64,000 bases of DNA from NCBI GenBank assembly GCA_030148005.1, contig JASBUI010000019.1, forward strand, positions 62,001 through 126,000, in the 5' to 3' direction. This document shows, piece after piece, positions 7,850-17,116 of the stretch (within the stretch, counting starts at the first letter, position 1; the number at the start of each line of letters is the position of its first letter). The notes beneath the pieces were generated by a model, which had not been told where the DNA came from, searched no databases, and was given only the letters and a program-made list of their open reading frames with translations. The DNA comes from Paracoccaceae bacterium. Its GTDB lineage: Bacteria; Pseudomonadota; Alphaproteobacteria; Rhodobacterales; Rhodobacteraceae. The translations under genes and the position numbers were made by a program.

Positions 7850-9141
7850 CACATCCGGTTGGACATGGCCTGATCCTGGCCGCACCAACGTCGGGTAGCG
7901 GCAAGACCACGATCACGCTTGGGCTTTTGCGGGCGCTCTCGCGCCGCGGGGTGCAGGTGCGCGGCGCAAAGTCCGGGCCCGATTACATCGACCCGCGCTT
8001 TCACGAAGCCGCCTGCGGCGAGCCCTGTTTCAACCTTGACGCCTGGGCGATGCCGCCTGCGCAGCTTGCCAGCCTTGCCGCCGGGGCGGGGCTTTTGCTG
8101 ATCGAAGGGGCCATGGGTCTCTTTGATGGGGCGCCGCCCGACGGCAAAGGGGCGACGGCCGATCTTGCCCACCATCTGGGGCTTCCGGTGGTTCTGATCG
8201 TTGATGCCGGGCATATGGCGCAATCGGTTGCGCCTCTTGTGTCCGGTTTTGCAAATTTCTCATCGCGAACAAATATTTGCGGCATCATATTAAACCGCGT
8301 CGGTTCGGACCGGCACGAACGTATGCTTCGCAAGGCGCTTGAACCTCTTGGCCTGCCTGTTCTGGGCGCCCTGCACCGGCAAGGTGATCTGGCCCATCCC
8401 TCGCGCCATTTGGGCCTTGTTCAGGCAAGTGAGCGCAATGATCTGCAGGCCTATCTGGACAGGGCCGGAAGAGCGGTCGAAGAGGCCGTGGATCTGGACC
8501 TTCTGGTGCAACTTGCCGGCCCGATCGCGGCGCCCGCACGGGGGCTGAAAAACACGCCGCCCCCGGCCCAGAATATCGCCGTGGCATCCGACCAGGCCTT
8601 TGCCTTTGCCTACCCCCATCAGCTGAAGTCATGGCGCGATCAGGGGGCAGGCATTTCGTTCTTTTCCCCGCTTGCCGATCAGGCGCCGCCGAAGGCGGAT
8701 CTGATCATCCTGCCCGGCGGCTATCCAGAGCTTTACGCCGGGCGGCTTGCCTCGAACAATCAGTTTCTGGATGGCATGAACAAGGCCTCTCAAACATCTG
8801 ATATTTATGGTGAATGCGGCGGGTACATGACACTTGGCCGTGGCCTTGTCGACGCGGAAGGCACGCACCACAAGATGATCGGCCTTCTTGATCTTGAAAC
8901 AAGCTTTGCCAAGCGCAAATTGTCCCTTGGGTACCGAAAGCTTTCGGCGCAGTCCGGACCGTTCCGCGGCACCCACATGGGGCATGAATTTCACTATGCG
9001 ACAACGCTTCGGGCGGGGGGTCCGGCGCTGTTTCAGGCAGAGGACGCGGAAGGGGCAGAACTGCCCCCAATGGGGCTGAGAAAAGGGCGCGTCTCAGGCT
9101 CATTTGCGCATATCATTCAGACGGTCTTGCCCCTACGTTAA
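7846..9141 (+). CDS. cobB: Hydrogenobyrinic acid a,c-diamide synthase (CobB/CbiA)
   Basis: Glutamine- and ATP-dependent amidation of the a and c carboxylates of the corrin ring. The 431 residues hold an N-terminal P-loop APTSGSGKTT (13-22) of the dethiobiotin-synthetase-like domain and a C-terminal class I glutamine amidotransferase domain. That domain has the nucleophile C324 in YGECGGYMTLG and a His in SGSFAH near residue 421. Its length is typical. It is translationally coupled to cobA and followed 21 bases later by an MFS carrier gene, so a three-gene transcript is likely. Cobalt-free (CobB) or cobalt-bound (CbiA) substrate cannot be told from sequence. Confidence 0.94.
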   Translation: MTHPVGHGLILAAPTSGSGKTTITLGLLRALSRRGVQVRGAKSGPDYIDPRFHEAACGEPCFNLDAWAMPPAQLASLAAGAGLLLIEGAMGLFDGAPPDGKGATADLAHHLGLPVVLIVDAGHMAQSVAPLVSGFANFSSRTNICGIILNRVGSDRHERMLRKALEPLGLPVLGALHRQGDLAHPSRHLGLVQASERNDLQAYLDRAGRAVEEAVDLDLLVQLAGPIAAPARGLKNTPPPAQNIAVASDQAFAFAYPHQLKSWRDQGAGISFFSPLADQAPPKADLIILPGGYPELYAGRLASNNQFLDGMNKASQTSDIYGECGGYMTLGRGLVDAEGTHHKMIGLLDLETSFAKRKLSLGYRKLSAQSGPFRGTHMGHEFHYATTLRAGGPALFQAEDAEGAELPPMGLRKGRVSGSFAHIIQTVLPLR

Positions 9142-9162
9142 GAAGCGGCTAACGCTTGCGCC

Positions 9163-10398
9163 ATGACCGAAATTTATGACGATAGACGCGCAAGGCGCAA
9201 CGTAGGCGTTCTTGTCTCTGCCCAAGCTTTCCTTGGCAGCCAGATGCCTATGATTTTTGTCATTGGTGGCCTTGCCGGAACAACGCTTGCGCCCTCGCCT
9301 TGCCTTGCAACGCTTCCCATCTCACTGATCGTATTTGGATCCATGACGACCGCCCCATGGCTAAGCCCGCTGATGCAGCGCCATGGCCGGCGCGCGGGGT
9401 TCTTGGTCGGCGCCGCGGGCGGCGCGGCGGGCGCTGCGGTCAGCGCATTCGGTCTGTTTACCGGATCCTTCGCGTTTCTGCTGATCGGGTCCTACCTGAC
9501 GGGCATCTATATGTCGTCGCAGGGTTTTTTCCGTTTTGCAGCGACCGATGTTGCGTCGGACAAGTTCAAGCCGCGCGCGATCTCTTATGTGATGGCCGGT
9601 GGCCTTCTCTCTGCGATCATCGGCCCGCAGCTTAACAAGGTGGTGCAAGACGCCTATGCCGTGCCCTACTTGGGCACCTACATAGCTGTTGTTGCCCTGA
9701 ACGTTGTCGGCATGGCCCTTTTCTTTGGCCTCGATCTTCCCAAGACGCCGCTGAAGGATGTGCAGGCAACCGTTCAAAAAGCCCGCAGCAAGATGGAGCT
9801 TTTAAAGACGCCGCGTATTGCGGTGGCCATCATCTGCGCGATGGTCAGCTATGCGCTGATGAACCTTGTGATGACATCCACCCCACTGGCCGTTGTCGGA
9901 AGCGGTTATGGCAAGAACCACGCCAATGACATCGTCTCGGCCCACGTGCTGGCGATGTACGCCCCTTCTTTCGTGACGGGTCATCTGATCAACCGCTTTG
10001 GTGTTGAGCGGATCACGGCGGTTGGGCTTTTCATTCTGGCGGGCGCAGGCGCGGTTGCGCTGGCGGGCATTACCCTGATGAACTTTTACGTGGCGCTTAT
10101 TCTTTTGGGCGTCGGTTGGAACTTTGGCTTTATCGGCGGGACCACGATGCTTGCATCTGCGCATCTTCCGCATGAACGCGGCCGGGTTCAGGGCATGAAC
10201 GACGCGATCGTATTTGGCTGTGTGACCGTTGCGTCGCTGGCATCGGGCGGGCTTATGAATTGCTCGGGCGGGAATGTTGCGCAGGGTTGGGGCGCTGTGA
10301 ACGCCGCGATGGTGCCGTTTCTTGCACTCGCCGTTGGCGCCCTGATCTGGCTTGTCCGCCATGAGCGTCGTCAGACCCGGGATCCGCAAGAGCTTTGA
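9163..10398 (+). CDS. MFS transporter
   Basis: A 411-residue integral membrane protein with about 12 hydrophobic segments and the loop-2 MFS signature between helices 2 and 3 (LMQRHGRRAGFLVG, near 67-80). A long cytosolic linker (near 190-215, KTPLKDVQATVQKARSK) joins the two six-helix halves. Mid-sequence PRxxSYVMAGG and GWNFGFIGGTTMLA resemble the YfcJ/CynX-like drug/metabolite carriers. The substrate is unknown. It lies 21 bases after cobB in the same direction, so a link with corrinoid traffic is possible but unproven. Confidence 0.88.
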   Translation: MTEIYDDRRARRNVGVLVSAQAFLGSQMPMIFVIGGLAGTTLAPSPCLATLPISLIVFGSMTTAPWLSPLMQRHGRRAGFLVGAAGGAAGAAVSAFGLFTGSFAFLLIGSYLTGIYMSSQGFFRFAATDVASDKFKPRAISYVMAGGLLSAIIGPQLNKVVQDAYAVPYLGTYIAVVALNVVGMALFFGLDLPKTPLKDVQATVQKARSKMELLKTPRIAVAIICAMVSYALMNLVMTSTPLAVVGSGYGKNHANDIVSAHVLAMYAPSFVTGHLINRFGVERITAVGLFILAGAGAVALAGITLMNFYVALILLGVGWNFGFIGGTTMLASAHLPHERGRVQGMNDAIVFGCVTVASLASGGLMNCSGGNVAQGWGAVNAAMVPFLALAVGALIWLVRHERRQTRDPQEL

Positions 10399-10443
10399 TA
10401 AGGCTGGCCGTGCCAGAGGGGCGTGCCGAATGCCCGTCTGGGC

Positions 10444-11193
10444 TTAGCGGTTAAGCAGCATGCGCAGGGTCAGGCTTCCCTTGCGGCGAAACTCTGACAG
10501 GCCCAGCCGCCCGTCCTGAACAAGTTGCGGATGCCGCTGCGCGAGGCGCAATAGCGCGCGCGTCTGCCATGCGGCGCGCAAGGCGGGCCTTGCACGTGGG
10601 TCAGACACTTTTGCGCGGGCATGAGACAGGCCAAGTTTGGCAAGGCGCGCGATACCTTCGGGGCGGCCATCCAGAAGCGGTACGCGGCCATGCGCCTCTA
10701 GTTGGGCTGCGGCGCGAAGCCAGTTGGCAATGCCCATGGCCAGACCTATGTCCCGGATCTCTGCCTCACCCTCACGCACGCCCAGCGCGCGGGCCGAGGC
10801 CCACATCAAACCGCCCGATGTCGCCTGCAGGTACTCAAGCAGATGCGCCTCATCCTCGAAGGGTTCGCGGTAGATATCCCACCGCCGCGCGACAACCAGC
10901 TTGTCCAGAACCTCTGCGCCGGTCGCATCTACGAAATGCGACAAAGCCTCGGTCACCTCATGGGCGCGCACGGGCCCGGCCGATCCGATCTCTTCCAGCG
11001 CATCGCGCCACCATTGAAGGCGCATCTCGGCGATCATCGGCTCTTGCGTGACCCATGGGGCGCGCGAAACCTCGACGTTGAAGGCGTAGATCGCCATAAG
11101 CGCCGCCCGCGCCTTCGGGGGCGCGGCCATGGCAGAGAGGAACCTGTCGGGATCGGCCCTTTCGACCAGCCCGGCGCAAGCTGCATCGCTCAT
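10444..11193 (-). CDS. Squalene/phytoene synthase-like protein, catalytic motifs degenerate
   Basis: A 249-residue all-helical prenyl-synthase-fold protein. It keeps the MRLQWWRDALEEIG segment (about 57-70) and the GGLMWASARALG helix of the squalene/phytoene synthase family. It lacks both Asp-rich metal-binding motifs: the second is replaced by NWLRAAAQLEAHGRVPLL. This pattern matches the NDUFAF6 (C8orf38)-like branch, known in mitochondria as a complex I assembly factor. A non-enzymatic role in respiratory complex assembly is therefore more likely than carotenoid synthesis. No crt genes are nearby. It is convergent with the MFS gene and separated by 42 bases from the cimA stop. Confidence 0.8.
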   Translation of the reverse strand: MSDAACAGLVERADPDRFLSAMAAPPKARAALMAIYAFNVEVSRAPWVTQEPMIAEMRLQWWRDALEEIGSAGPVRAHEVTEALSHFVDATGAEVLDKLVVARRWDIYREPFEDEAHLLEYLQATSGGLMWASARALGVREGEAEIRDIGLAMGIANWLRAAAQLEAHGRVPLLDGRPEGIARLAKLGLSHARAKVSDPRARPALRAAWQTRALLRLAQRHPQLVQDGRLGLSEFRRKGSLTLRMLLNR

Positions 11194-11235
11194 GTCCGCC
11201 CCTCTGACGTTTCTGCGCCTGTCATGGCGGCGGCA

Positions 11236-12852
11236 CTACGGCGCGGCATCGCGGATCAGCTTCCAGTTTACCGCATCCAGCAAAGCCTCAAAGCTTGCAT
11301 CGACGATATTGGCTGAAACGCCCACCGTGGACCAGCGGCGGCCCTGCCCGTCCTCACTGTCGATGATGACGCGGGTTACAGCTTCGGTCCCGCCATCGGT
11401 GATCCGCACCTTGAAGTCCACAAGCCGCAGATCGTCGATGATCTCTTGATAGGGGCCAAGGTCCTTTGACAGCGCCTTGGAAAGCGCGTTGACCGGGCCC
11501 CGGTCGGCCCCTTCGGCGTCCATGCTTTCCGAGACCGAAAGCTTCTTCTCGCCGCCGATCTTGACGACCACGACCGCCTCGGAAAGGCTTACCATCTCAT
11601 CGTATTTGTTCTTGCGCCGCTCGACCGTCACCTTGTAGCGCTTGACCTCGAAAAAGCGGGGAAGCTTGCCCAACTCTTCGCGCGCCACCAACTCGAAAGA
11701 GGCTTGCGCGGTATCGTAGGCATAGCCTTCGGCCTCTCGCGCCTTGATACGCTCAAGAATGCGGCCCAGCGCCGGATCGCCCTTTTCCACCTCAAGGCCA
11801 GCTTCGGCCAGACGTTTGCGCAGGTTCGATTGCCCGGCCTGATTGGACATCGGCACGATGCGGGCATTGCCGACGCGGGCGGGATCGACATGTTCATATG
11901 TGGATGGATCCTTCAGGATCGCACTGGCATGAAGGCCAGCTTTGTGGGCAAAGGCCGATGCCCCGACATAGGCCGCCGACCGCTTTGACAGGCGGTTCAA
12001 TATATCGTCAAGCTTGCGCGACGCCCGCGTCAGACCGGCCAGAGCCGCCTTGGAAACCCCCGTTTCAAAGCGCGAGGCGTAGGGTTCTTTCAGCAAAAGC
12101 GTGGGGATGATCGATGCCAGATTGGCATTGCCGCAACGCTCTCCAAGCCCGTTCAAAGTGCCCTGTATCTGCCGGGCGCCTGCGTCAACGGCGGCCAGCG
12201 TGCCTGCAACCGCGTTTTCGGTGTCATCATGGGTGTGGATGCCCAAACGGTCGCCGGGGATGCCCGTGGCGATCACGGCGCTGGTGATGCGCCCGATTTC
12301 GGCGGGCAGCGTCCCGCCGTTGGTGTCGCAAAGCACAACCCAGCGGGCGCCAGCATCCAGAGCCGCATTCAGGCAGGCCACCGCAAATTCGGCATCCGCG
12401 CGGTAGCCGTCAAAGAAATGTTCGGCATCAAAGATGGCTTCGCGCCCATTTGCCACCAGATGCGCGATCGAGGCGCGGATGTTCTCGATGTTCTCTTCGC
12501 GGGTGATGCCCAGCGCGGTTTCGACATGGAAGATATGCGACTTGCCAACCAGACAGACCGCTGGCGTTCCGGCGTTTATAACCTCGGCCAGCACATCGTC
12601 ATTGGCAGCAGAGCGCCCTGCCCGTTTTGTCATGCCAAAGGCGGTGAAAGTTGCACGCGTCTGGGGACGGTTCTGGAAAAAGGCGTTATCCGTGGGGTTG
12701 GCGCCGGGCCAGCCACCTTCGATATAGTCAACGCCCAGATCGTCCAGCATCGCCGCGATCTGAAGTTTTTCGGTATGGGAGAATTGCACGCCCTGCGTCT
12801 GCTGGCCATCGCGCAGCGTGGTATCGAATAAGTACAGGCGCTCGCGGGTCAT
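11236..12852 (-). CDS. cimA: Citramalate synthase
   Basis: Condenses pyruvate and acetyl-CoA to (R)-citramalate, the first step of the threonine-independent route to 2-oxobutyrate and isoleucine. The 538 residues start with the HMGL/LeuA-type barrel motif LFDTTLRDGQQTQGVQFS (7-24). They carry the metal ligands in HTHDDTENAV near 210 and end in a LeuA-type allosteric dimer domain (from about 425). The length fits the 530-540-residue CimA class rather than LeuA. The start at 12852 is preceded by CGGAGAACGCCC. A Met 13 codons upstream is less likely. Distinguishing it from isopropylmalate or homocitrate synthase rests on length and overall pattern. Confidence 0.88.
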   Translation of the reverse strand: MTRERLYLFDTTLRDGQQTQGVQFSHTEKLQIAAMLDDLGVDYIEGGWPGANPTDNAFFQNRPQTRATFTAFGMTKRAGRSAANDDVLAEVINAGTPAVCLVGKSHIFHVETALGITREENIENIRASIAHLVANGREAIFDAEHFFDGYRADAEFAVACLNAALDAGARWVVLCDTNGGTLPAEIGRITSAVIATGIPGDRLGIHTHDDTENAVAGTLAAVDAGARQIQGTLNGLGERCGNANLASIIPTLLLKEPYASRFETGVSKAALAGLTRASRKLDDILNRLSKRSAAYVGASAFAHKAGLHASAILKDPSTYEHVDPARVGNARIVPMSNQAGQSNLRKRLAEAGLEVEKGDPALGRILERIKAREAEGYAYDTAQASFELVAREELGKLPRFFEVKRYKVTVERRKNKYDEMVSLSEAVVVVKIGGEKKLSVSESMDAEGADRGPVNALSKALSKDLGPYQEIIDDLRLVDFKVRITDGGTEAVTRVIIDSEDGQGRRWSTVGVSANIVDASFEALLDAVNWKLIRDAAP

Positions 12853-12976
12853 GGGCGTTCTCCGGACAAAAGGCGGCGCCCGGCTCGGCAAGGTGGGTGC
12901 AAGGCGCCCGCCCGTTGGGGGGCAGACCCGGAGCTACCCGGGTAAGCGGGGCGGCCTGTTTTAGATGCCGGGCACC

Positions 12977-14386
12977 TCATTTCAGGGCCTCAAGTTTACT
13001 TCGGTCGACTTCGCCAACCTTCTCCGCTTGGACAGTGTCCTTGAGAACGCGAAGCTCAATTCCCGCTTCCTTTGCTTGCGCCTTCAAGGCGTCCGCTTCT
13101 GCGTATAGCTTTTGCTCGCGCATGACCTGCCACCTTTCAGCGACACTGCGGGCCATTGCGCCCACCGTTTCATCACCGTCACCGATGTACTGAACCGCAC
13201 CAGAGTTTTGCTCAACCCGGCGCCATTGCCATTGGCTAAGTTCAGGGGAAAGAAGACCGACCATCTGCCCGGTTGCCACCAACTCGGCGTAGGCGCCGGC
13301 CCGGGACATTCTGTGCATCTCAGTCAGGACTGCCGATGTGTTTAGATCATCGCTCAGAAGTTCCAAGACACGTTCCGGAACATGTCCCGCGGCAATTCCG
13401 TCAACTTCATTGCGCCATTTTTTCAAGGTCGTCTCAGCTTCCTTCGCCTTCTGCTCTGTCCAGTCCATCGGCTTGCGGTAGTGCGTTGAAAGGAACACGA
13501 AGCGGATCACCTCGCCCGGCACGCCCTGATCCAGAAGATCGCGCACGGTAAAGAAGTTGCCCAGCGATTTGGACATCTTCTTGCCCTCGACCTGCAACAT
13601 CTCGTTGTGCATCCAGATACTGGCAAAACCGCCGCCGGGATGGGCACAGCAGGACTGGGCAATCTCGTTTTCGTGGTGCGGGAACATCAGATCGTTGCCG
13701 CCGCCATGGATATCAAAGCTTTCGCCCAAAAGCTCATAGGCCATGGCCGAGCATTCGATGTGCCAGCCGGGGCGCCCACGGCCCCATGGGCTTTGCCAAC
13801 CGGGCTGATCACCGGTCGAGGGTTTCCAGAGGACGAAATCCATCGGGTTGCGCTTGTAGGGGGCCACCTCGACACGCGCGCCGGCGATCATGTCATCCAC
13901 GCTGCGGCCCGAAAGCTTGCCATAGTTTGCATAGCTTTCCACGGCAAAAAGGACATGGCCCTCTGCCTCATAGGCGTGCCCCTTGGCGATCAGCTCACTG
14001 GTCATGGCGATCATCTGGGGAATGAATTGCGTGGCGCGCGGCATCTGGTCCGGCTCAAGCGCGCCCAGCGCGCCCATGTCATCAAGAAACCACTGCGTCG
14101 TCTCACCGGTGATCTGGTCGATGGGGCGGCCGGTTTCCTTGGCCCGTGCGATGATCTTGTCATCGACATCCGTGAAGTTGCGCACATAGGTGACGTGATC
14201 GGCCCCATAGCAATGGCGCAGCAGCCGGTAGAGGATGTCAAAGACAACAACCGGGCGCGCATTGCCCAGATGCGCACGATCATAGACCGTCGGCCCGCAG
14301 ACATACATGCGCAGGTTCGAAGCATCCAAGGGGCGCAACGTCTCTTTCTTGCGGGTCTTGGTATTGTGCAGACGGATGTCCACCAT
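12977..14386 (-). CDS. cysS: Cysteine--tRNA ligase
   Basis: Charges tRNA-Cys. The 469 residues show the first zinc ligand C30 in [18 protein letters not shown], with HLGN at 39-42 as the HIGH motif, [10 protein letters not shown] (208-217), HHENEIAQS (238-246) and KMSKS at 270-274. The start at 14386 has a strong GAGGAGATATCG ribosome site. An upstream Met at 14431 is rejected. By eye, the last third of the gene (about 12977-13470) has less G/C-biased codons than the rest, and its C-terminal residues look unlike the usual roseobacter tail, which hints at a mosaic gene. It is followed 124 bases later by cimA. Confidence 0.96.
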   Translation of the reverse strand: MVDIRLHNTKTRKKETLRPLDASNLRMYVCGPTVYDRAHLGNARPVVVFDILYRLLRHCYGADHVTYVRNFTDVDDKIIARAKETGRPIDQITGETTQWFLDDMGALGALEPDQMPRATQFIPQMIAMTSELIAKGHAYEAEGHVLFAVESYANYGKLSGRSVDDMIAGARVEVAPYKRNPMDFVLWKPSTGDQPGWQSPWGRGRPGWHIECSAMAYELLGESFDIHGGGNDLMFPHHENEIAQSCCAHPGGGFASIWMHNEMLQVEGKKMSKSLGNFFTVRDLLDQGVPGEVIRFVFLSTHYRKPMDWTEQKAKEAETTLKKWRNEVDGIAAGHVPERVLELLSDDLNTSAVLTEMHRMSRAGAYAELVATGQMVGLLSPELSQWQWRRVEQNSGAVQYIGDGDETVGAMARSVAERWQVMREQKLYAEADALKAQAKEAGIELRVLKDTVQAEKVGEVDRSKLEALK

Positions 14387-14644
14387 CGATATCTCCTCGC
14401 GCGCTGTTAGCGCGGGCCCTAGCAATTTCAACTTCGATTGGAAACAGAAAGAACGACCCGCGCGGCTGTATCAGCGGGTAATGCAGCAACAAATGATGAT
14501 GCGGCGGTTCATAAGTTCCTCACTAGCAGGGGGGCCTTGCCCTTGCCAAGTCCCATTTGCGCCGCCCCGGCGCCGGGTCGCGCCATGCCAGCCATGGGCA
14601 CGATTGGACTTTACGCGCGGGGCGCAAATGGTATCGCTGCGGCC

Positions 14645-15841
14645 ATGGAAAACGCAGCAATCGTTCTGGTATCGGCCATCGCGGCGGGGGCCCTGTTTTA
14701 CCCGCCCCTTGCGCGGGCAAGGCTTTGGCGCGCCTCGGTGACGCCGCTTGCCTCTATCATCGGTAGCGGATTTCTGGTGCTGGGCCCAATCCTTGATGCC
14801 TCATATGGCGCTTATGCGCCGCTTGTGATGGCGGCGCTTTGCCTTGGGGCCTATGCCTTTGGGGCGGCGATCCGGTTCAATATCGCCGCCTTGGATAAGA
14901 CATCCGGCTGGCAGTCGAGCGCGCAAAACATGATCGAAACCGCCGCGTCCTGGGCGCTGGCCTTTGCCTATGTCATCTCAGTTGCCTACTACCTGAACCT
15001 TTTTGGCGCTTTCGGGGTCAGCCAGACGGCTCTGAACTCACCCCAGAGCGCGCGCATCCTGACAACGGCAATTCTGCTTTTGATCTTGCTCGTTGGATGG
15101 ACGCGCGGGTTTTCTGCGCTTGAGCGGCTGGAGCAGGTCAGCGTCGGGATAAAACTGGCGATCATTTCGGGCATGACGGTGGGCCTGGCGCTTTACTTTG
15201 GCCAGCAGGGCGCGGCGGGGAAACTGGTCGTAAATCCGGCCACGATAAGCGGCTGGCCCGCCCTGACACTGGCATTCGGGCTTATCGTGACGGTGCAGGG
15301 CTTTGAAACTTCGCGCTATCTGGGGGCAGCGTATGATGCGCGCACCCGCATCCGTTCGATGCAGTTGGCCCAAGGGGTCGCGGCGGTGATCTACCTGATC
15401 TACATCGGGCTTTTGTCCTTTGTCTTTCCGCAGGGATCCCTAAGCCTGAGTGAAACCGCGATCATCGACATGATGGCGGTCGTGGCGCCGATCCTGCCGG
15501 TTCTTCTGGTTGCGGCGGCCCTTAGCGCCCAGTTCAGCGCCGCGGTCGCCGACACAAGCGGCGCAGGCGGGCTGATATCAGAGCTGACGCAGCGCCGGGT
15601 CAGTTCGCGGCAGGGCTACGCAGCGCTGGCCCTTGTCGGGGTTCTGCTGACCTGGACGACCGATCTTTTTCAGATCATCAGCTACGCCTCGCGCGCCTTT
15701 GCAGCCTATTATGCGCTTCAGTCAGCGCTTGCGGCGATCGCGGCATGGACGCAGCCCGGCGCGCGCTGGAAAGCGCCTTTCTTTGCCGCACTGGCCCTTT
15801 TGGGGATTCTGATCACTTTCTTTGGCACCGCCGTTGAATAG
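14645..15841 (+). CDS. APC-like multi-pass membrane permease
   Basis: A 398-residue, very hydrophobic protein with about 11-12 predicted helices (AIVLVSAIAAGALFYPPLA first). The glycine-rich breaks and GFETSRYLGAAYDARTR segment near 220-235 resemble amino acid/polyamine/cation (APC) family carriers. No substrate can be assigned. The start is uncertain. ATG 14645 gives an N terminus that begins directly with the first membrane helix, but ATGs at 14585 and 14594 are in frame and none has a strong ribosome site. It lies divergent from cysS and 88 bases before the aminotransferase operon. Confidence 0.75.
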   Translation: MENAAIVLVSAIAAGALFYPPLARARLWRASVTPLASIIGSGFLVLGPILDASYGAYAPLVMAALCLGAYAFGAAIRFNIAALDKTSGWQSSAQNMIETAASWALAFAYVISVAYYLNLFGAFGVSQTALNSPQSARILTTAILLLILLVGWTRGFSALERLEQVSVGIKLAIISGMTVGLALYFGQQGAAGKLVVNPATISGWPALTLAFGLIVTVQGFETSRYLGAAYDARTRIRSMQLAQGVAAVIYLIYIGLLSFVFPQGSLSLSETAIIDMMAVVAPILPVLLVAAALSAQFSAAVADTSGAGGLISELTQRRVSSRQGYAALALVGVLLTWTTDLFQIISYASRAFAAYYALQSALAAIAAWTQPGARWKAPFFAALALLGILITFFGTAVE

Positions 15842-15929
15842 GTCCGCTCGGCTTTGGCCTTCTGCGTTTGACTTTGCGGCGGCGTTGCTTTCCATTCGCC
15901 CGGCTTCAGACTTTTACCTAGGAACACCA

Positions 15930-17111
15930 ATGCAGTTGTCAAAGCGTATAACCACCCTCAACGCGGGCGGATCAGACGGATGGGGCGTGTTCTACCGCGC
16001 CCGCCAGATGAAGGAAGAAGGCCGCGCGGTCACCGAGCTTACCATCGGCGAGCATGATGTGCGCACCGATACCGCGATCCTTGATGCAATGCATCAGTCC
16101 GCGCTGAGCGGGCACACGGGCTATGCAAGCGTGCCGGGTGTGGCACGATTGCGCGAGGCGGTGGCCAAGCGCGTTCAGTCGCGCACGGGCGTTGAGACAT
16201 CGGCCCGCAATGTGATCATTACCGCCGGGGGTCAGGCGGCGCTGTTCGCCTCGCATTTTGCGGTGTGCAATCCCGGCGACAGGGCGCTGTTTCTCGATCC
16301 CTATTATACCACCTACCCCGGCACCATTCGCAGCGCGGGCGCAGATCCGGTCGCGGTTCAGACGCGGCCCGAAGACGGCTTTCAGCCCAAGCCCAATACA
16401 TTGGCCAAAGCAGCGCCCGGCGCGCGCAGCCTTTTGATCAACTCACCCAACAACCCAACCGGCGTCGTCTATTCGCAAAGCACCATGGATGGCGTGGCCG
16501 AGGTTTGCCGCCAAAACGATTTATGGCTGATCTCGGATGAGGTTTACGACACCCAAGTATGGACTGGCACACACCTTACGCCGCGCGCGCTGGAAGGCAT
16601 GAAAGAGCGAACGCTGGTGATCGGGTCGATGTCCAAAAGCCATGCGATGACGGGATCGCGCGTGGGCTGGATCATTGGCCCGGTGGAGGCCATCGATCAT
16701 CTGACCGATCTGGCCACGAACACGACCTATGGTGTTCCTGGCTTTATTCAGGATGCCGCCTACTTTGCCCTCGCACAGGGCGCGCCGCTTGAGGATGAGG
16801 TTGCCGCGCCATTTCGGCGGCGGCGCGCCTTGGGGGCTGAACTAATCAAGGCGCAGAACCATGTGCGGATGATCCCACCTGACGGCGCGATGTACATGAT
16901 GCTGGATATTCGCGCGACGGGCCTTGGGGGCACAGAGTTTGCCTATAAGTTGCTGGATGAGCGTTCAATCGCCGTCATGCCCGGCGAAAGCTTTGGCAAC
17001 TCTGCCGCTGGCCATATAAGGGTTGCCATGACGGTCGAGGACACCGCCTTTGCGGATGCGCTTGCCTCGGTTCTCGATTTCGCAGGGCAACTCGCCGAAC
17101 AACAAAGGTGA
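15930..17111 (+). CDS. Pyridoxal-phosphate aminotransferase, class I/II
   Basis: A 393-residue fold-type I aminotransferase. NSPNNPTGVV (171-180) and D203/Y206 in ISDEVYD bind the cofactor, K236 in GSMSKSHAMTGSRVGW is the Schiff-base lysine, and the C-terminal Arg of HIRVAMT binds the substrate carboxylate. The start at 15930 has AGGAACACCA in front. An ORF extension of 36 codons upstream is rejected because it overlaps the permease end. The amino acid specificity is unknown (aspartate/alanine-type subgroup I). The stop overlaps the next gene's possible GTG start, and the ICL/PEP-mutase-like gene follows in an operon. Confidence 0.9.
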   Translation: MQLSKRITTLNAGGSDGWGVFYRARQMKEEGRAVTELTIGEHDVRTDTAILDAMHQSALSGHTGYASVPGVARLREAVAKRVQSRTGVETSARNVIITAGGQAALFASHFAVCNPGDRALFLDPYYTTYPGTIRSAGADPVAVQTRPEDGFQPKPNTLAKAAPGARSLLINSPNNPTGVVYSQSTMDGVAEVCRQNDLWLISDEVYDTQVWTGTHLTPRALEGMKERTLVIGSMSKSHAMTGSRVGWIIGPVEAIDHLTDLATNTTYGVPGFIQDAAYFALAQGAPLEDEVAAPFRRRRALGAELIKAQNHVRMIPPDGAMYMMLDIRATGLGGTEFAYKLLDERSIAVMPGESFGNSAAGHIRVAMTVEDTAFADALASVLDFAGQLAEQQR

Positions 17112-17116
17112 CGATC

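Noticed and set aside
12853-12976. Leader RNA or attenuator before cimA
   Set aside because: A short ACCCGG / CCGGGT hairpin exists but no leader peptide, T-run or known riboswitch pattern is visible.
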